From contig MSJH02000428.1 in the NCBI GenBank assembly GCA_001931875.2, positions 1 to 19,543 of the forward strand: DNA of 19,543 nucleotides. Reading direction: 5' to 3'. The notes beneath the pieces were generated by a model. The model did no database searches. It had not been told where the DNA came from and saw only the letters and a list, made by a program, of their open reading frames with translations. Shown in pieces: positions 19,157 through 19,543 of the stretch. Positions within the stretch are counted from its first letter, which is position 1, and each line of letters starts with the position of its first letter. Both the position numbers and the translations under genes were made by a program. The DNA is from Byssochlamys sp. IMV 00236. Lineage: Eukaryota > Ascomycota > Eurotiomycetes > Eurotiales > Thermoascaceae.

Positions 19157-19357
19157 TACTACGGGCACTGCAAATCCAAAAAAGGTAATACTTTCCTCCA
19201 AACTGTAGAACAAAAGTTTGTCAAAGCTATTTGTGGTTTAATTCAAAAACTACTCAGGGCTGCTATACGAGAGGATTTGAGGGAGCACGGCGTATACCCT
19301 GACCTTCCTCTAATGCCTGTGTCTACACTTGTTCAAAATAAAGTTATCATTTTTTAA
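19157..19357 (+). other. Open frame without start codon, possible last exon or gene fragment
   Basis: 66 codons are open and end in TAA at 19355-19357. The text is protein-like, with an amphipathic stretch (TVEQKFVKAICGLIQKLL) and RAAIREDLREHGVYPDLPL. There is no ATG at its head; an AG acceptor at 19193-19194 could begin it as an exon. The local sequence is less AT-rich than its surroundings. No family recognised; it could be the last exon of an intron-rich gene, a transposon relic, or chance. Confidence 0.25.
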
Positions 19358-19543
19358 TGGGCTAACAGAGTTTCGGAACGCGTCTATCATTTGTTATTAG
19401 CATTTTTGTTGATGGCGTTCTTTTGATTTATGCACAAATTGCTTCATTTCTTTATACAAAATTATTATTTCATACAACATCTACTAAAAAATAGCATTTA
19501 TCTAGTCTTTACTTGCAAAAAGCCAAAGAAAAAAAAAAGGGAT

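Overview
The window looks like nuclear DNA of a filamentous fungus, most likely a zygomycete of the Mucorales/Mucoromycotina type. It is AT-rich, its genes are interrupted by many short introns (about 45-75 bp, GTAAGT-like donors, occasional CTAAC-like branch sites), microsatellites are common, and a decayed Tc1/mariner element sits between genes. The placement is inference from gene style and protein flavour; no rRNA or other marker gene is present. No tRNA, rRNA or CRISPR array was seen.

Layout from left to right. (1) 46-370, plus: the 3' exon of a Nudix hydrolase cut by the window edge. (2) 475-1658, minus: a four-exon kanadaptin-like FHA protein, convergent with the Nudix gene across an ATT microsatellite. 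(3) 2132-4153, plus: a single-exon scaffold with an N-terminal SH3 domain, a long proline-rich middle and a C-terminal EH domain. (4) 4231-5365: a dead Tc1/mariner-type transposon with recognisable terminal inverted repeats. (5) 5481-7028, minus: a seven-exon mitochondrial Era-like GTPase (G domain plus KH domain). (6) 8016-10294, plus: a twelve-exon amino-acid/GABA/choline-type permease of the APC superfamily. (7) 10448-11831, minus: a seven-exon glycerolipid acyltransferase resembling GPAT3/4 and LPAAT. (8) 12573-17032, minus: a four-exon, 1428-residue P5-type ATPase with an N-terminal signal peptide and a cysteine-rich extracytoplasmic domain. (9) 17033-19543: mostly non-coding, with coding-like fragments that may be a small spliced gene or a decaying gene.

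Exon models were built by hand. Each multi-exon model keeps one reading frame through all junctions and its exon total is a multiple of three: 329 aa for kanadaptin-like, 403 for Era-like, 564 for the permease, 351 for the acyltransferase and 1428 for the ATPase. The genes are ordinary single-copy eukaryotic loci in alternating orientations, not an operon or cluster; permease, acyltransferase and P5 ATPase are all membrane proteins, but nothing shows that they work together.

No clearly new system was found. The most distinctive items are the P5 ATPase, which has an unusual M4 motif (SPLLP in place of the usual PP-x-LP), TGEA in the actuator domain and a 13-cysteine ectodomain; the SH3...EH scaffold with a degenerate EF-hand; and the unexplained coding-like fragments between 17350 and 19357.
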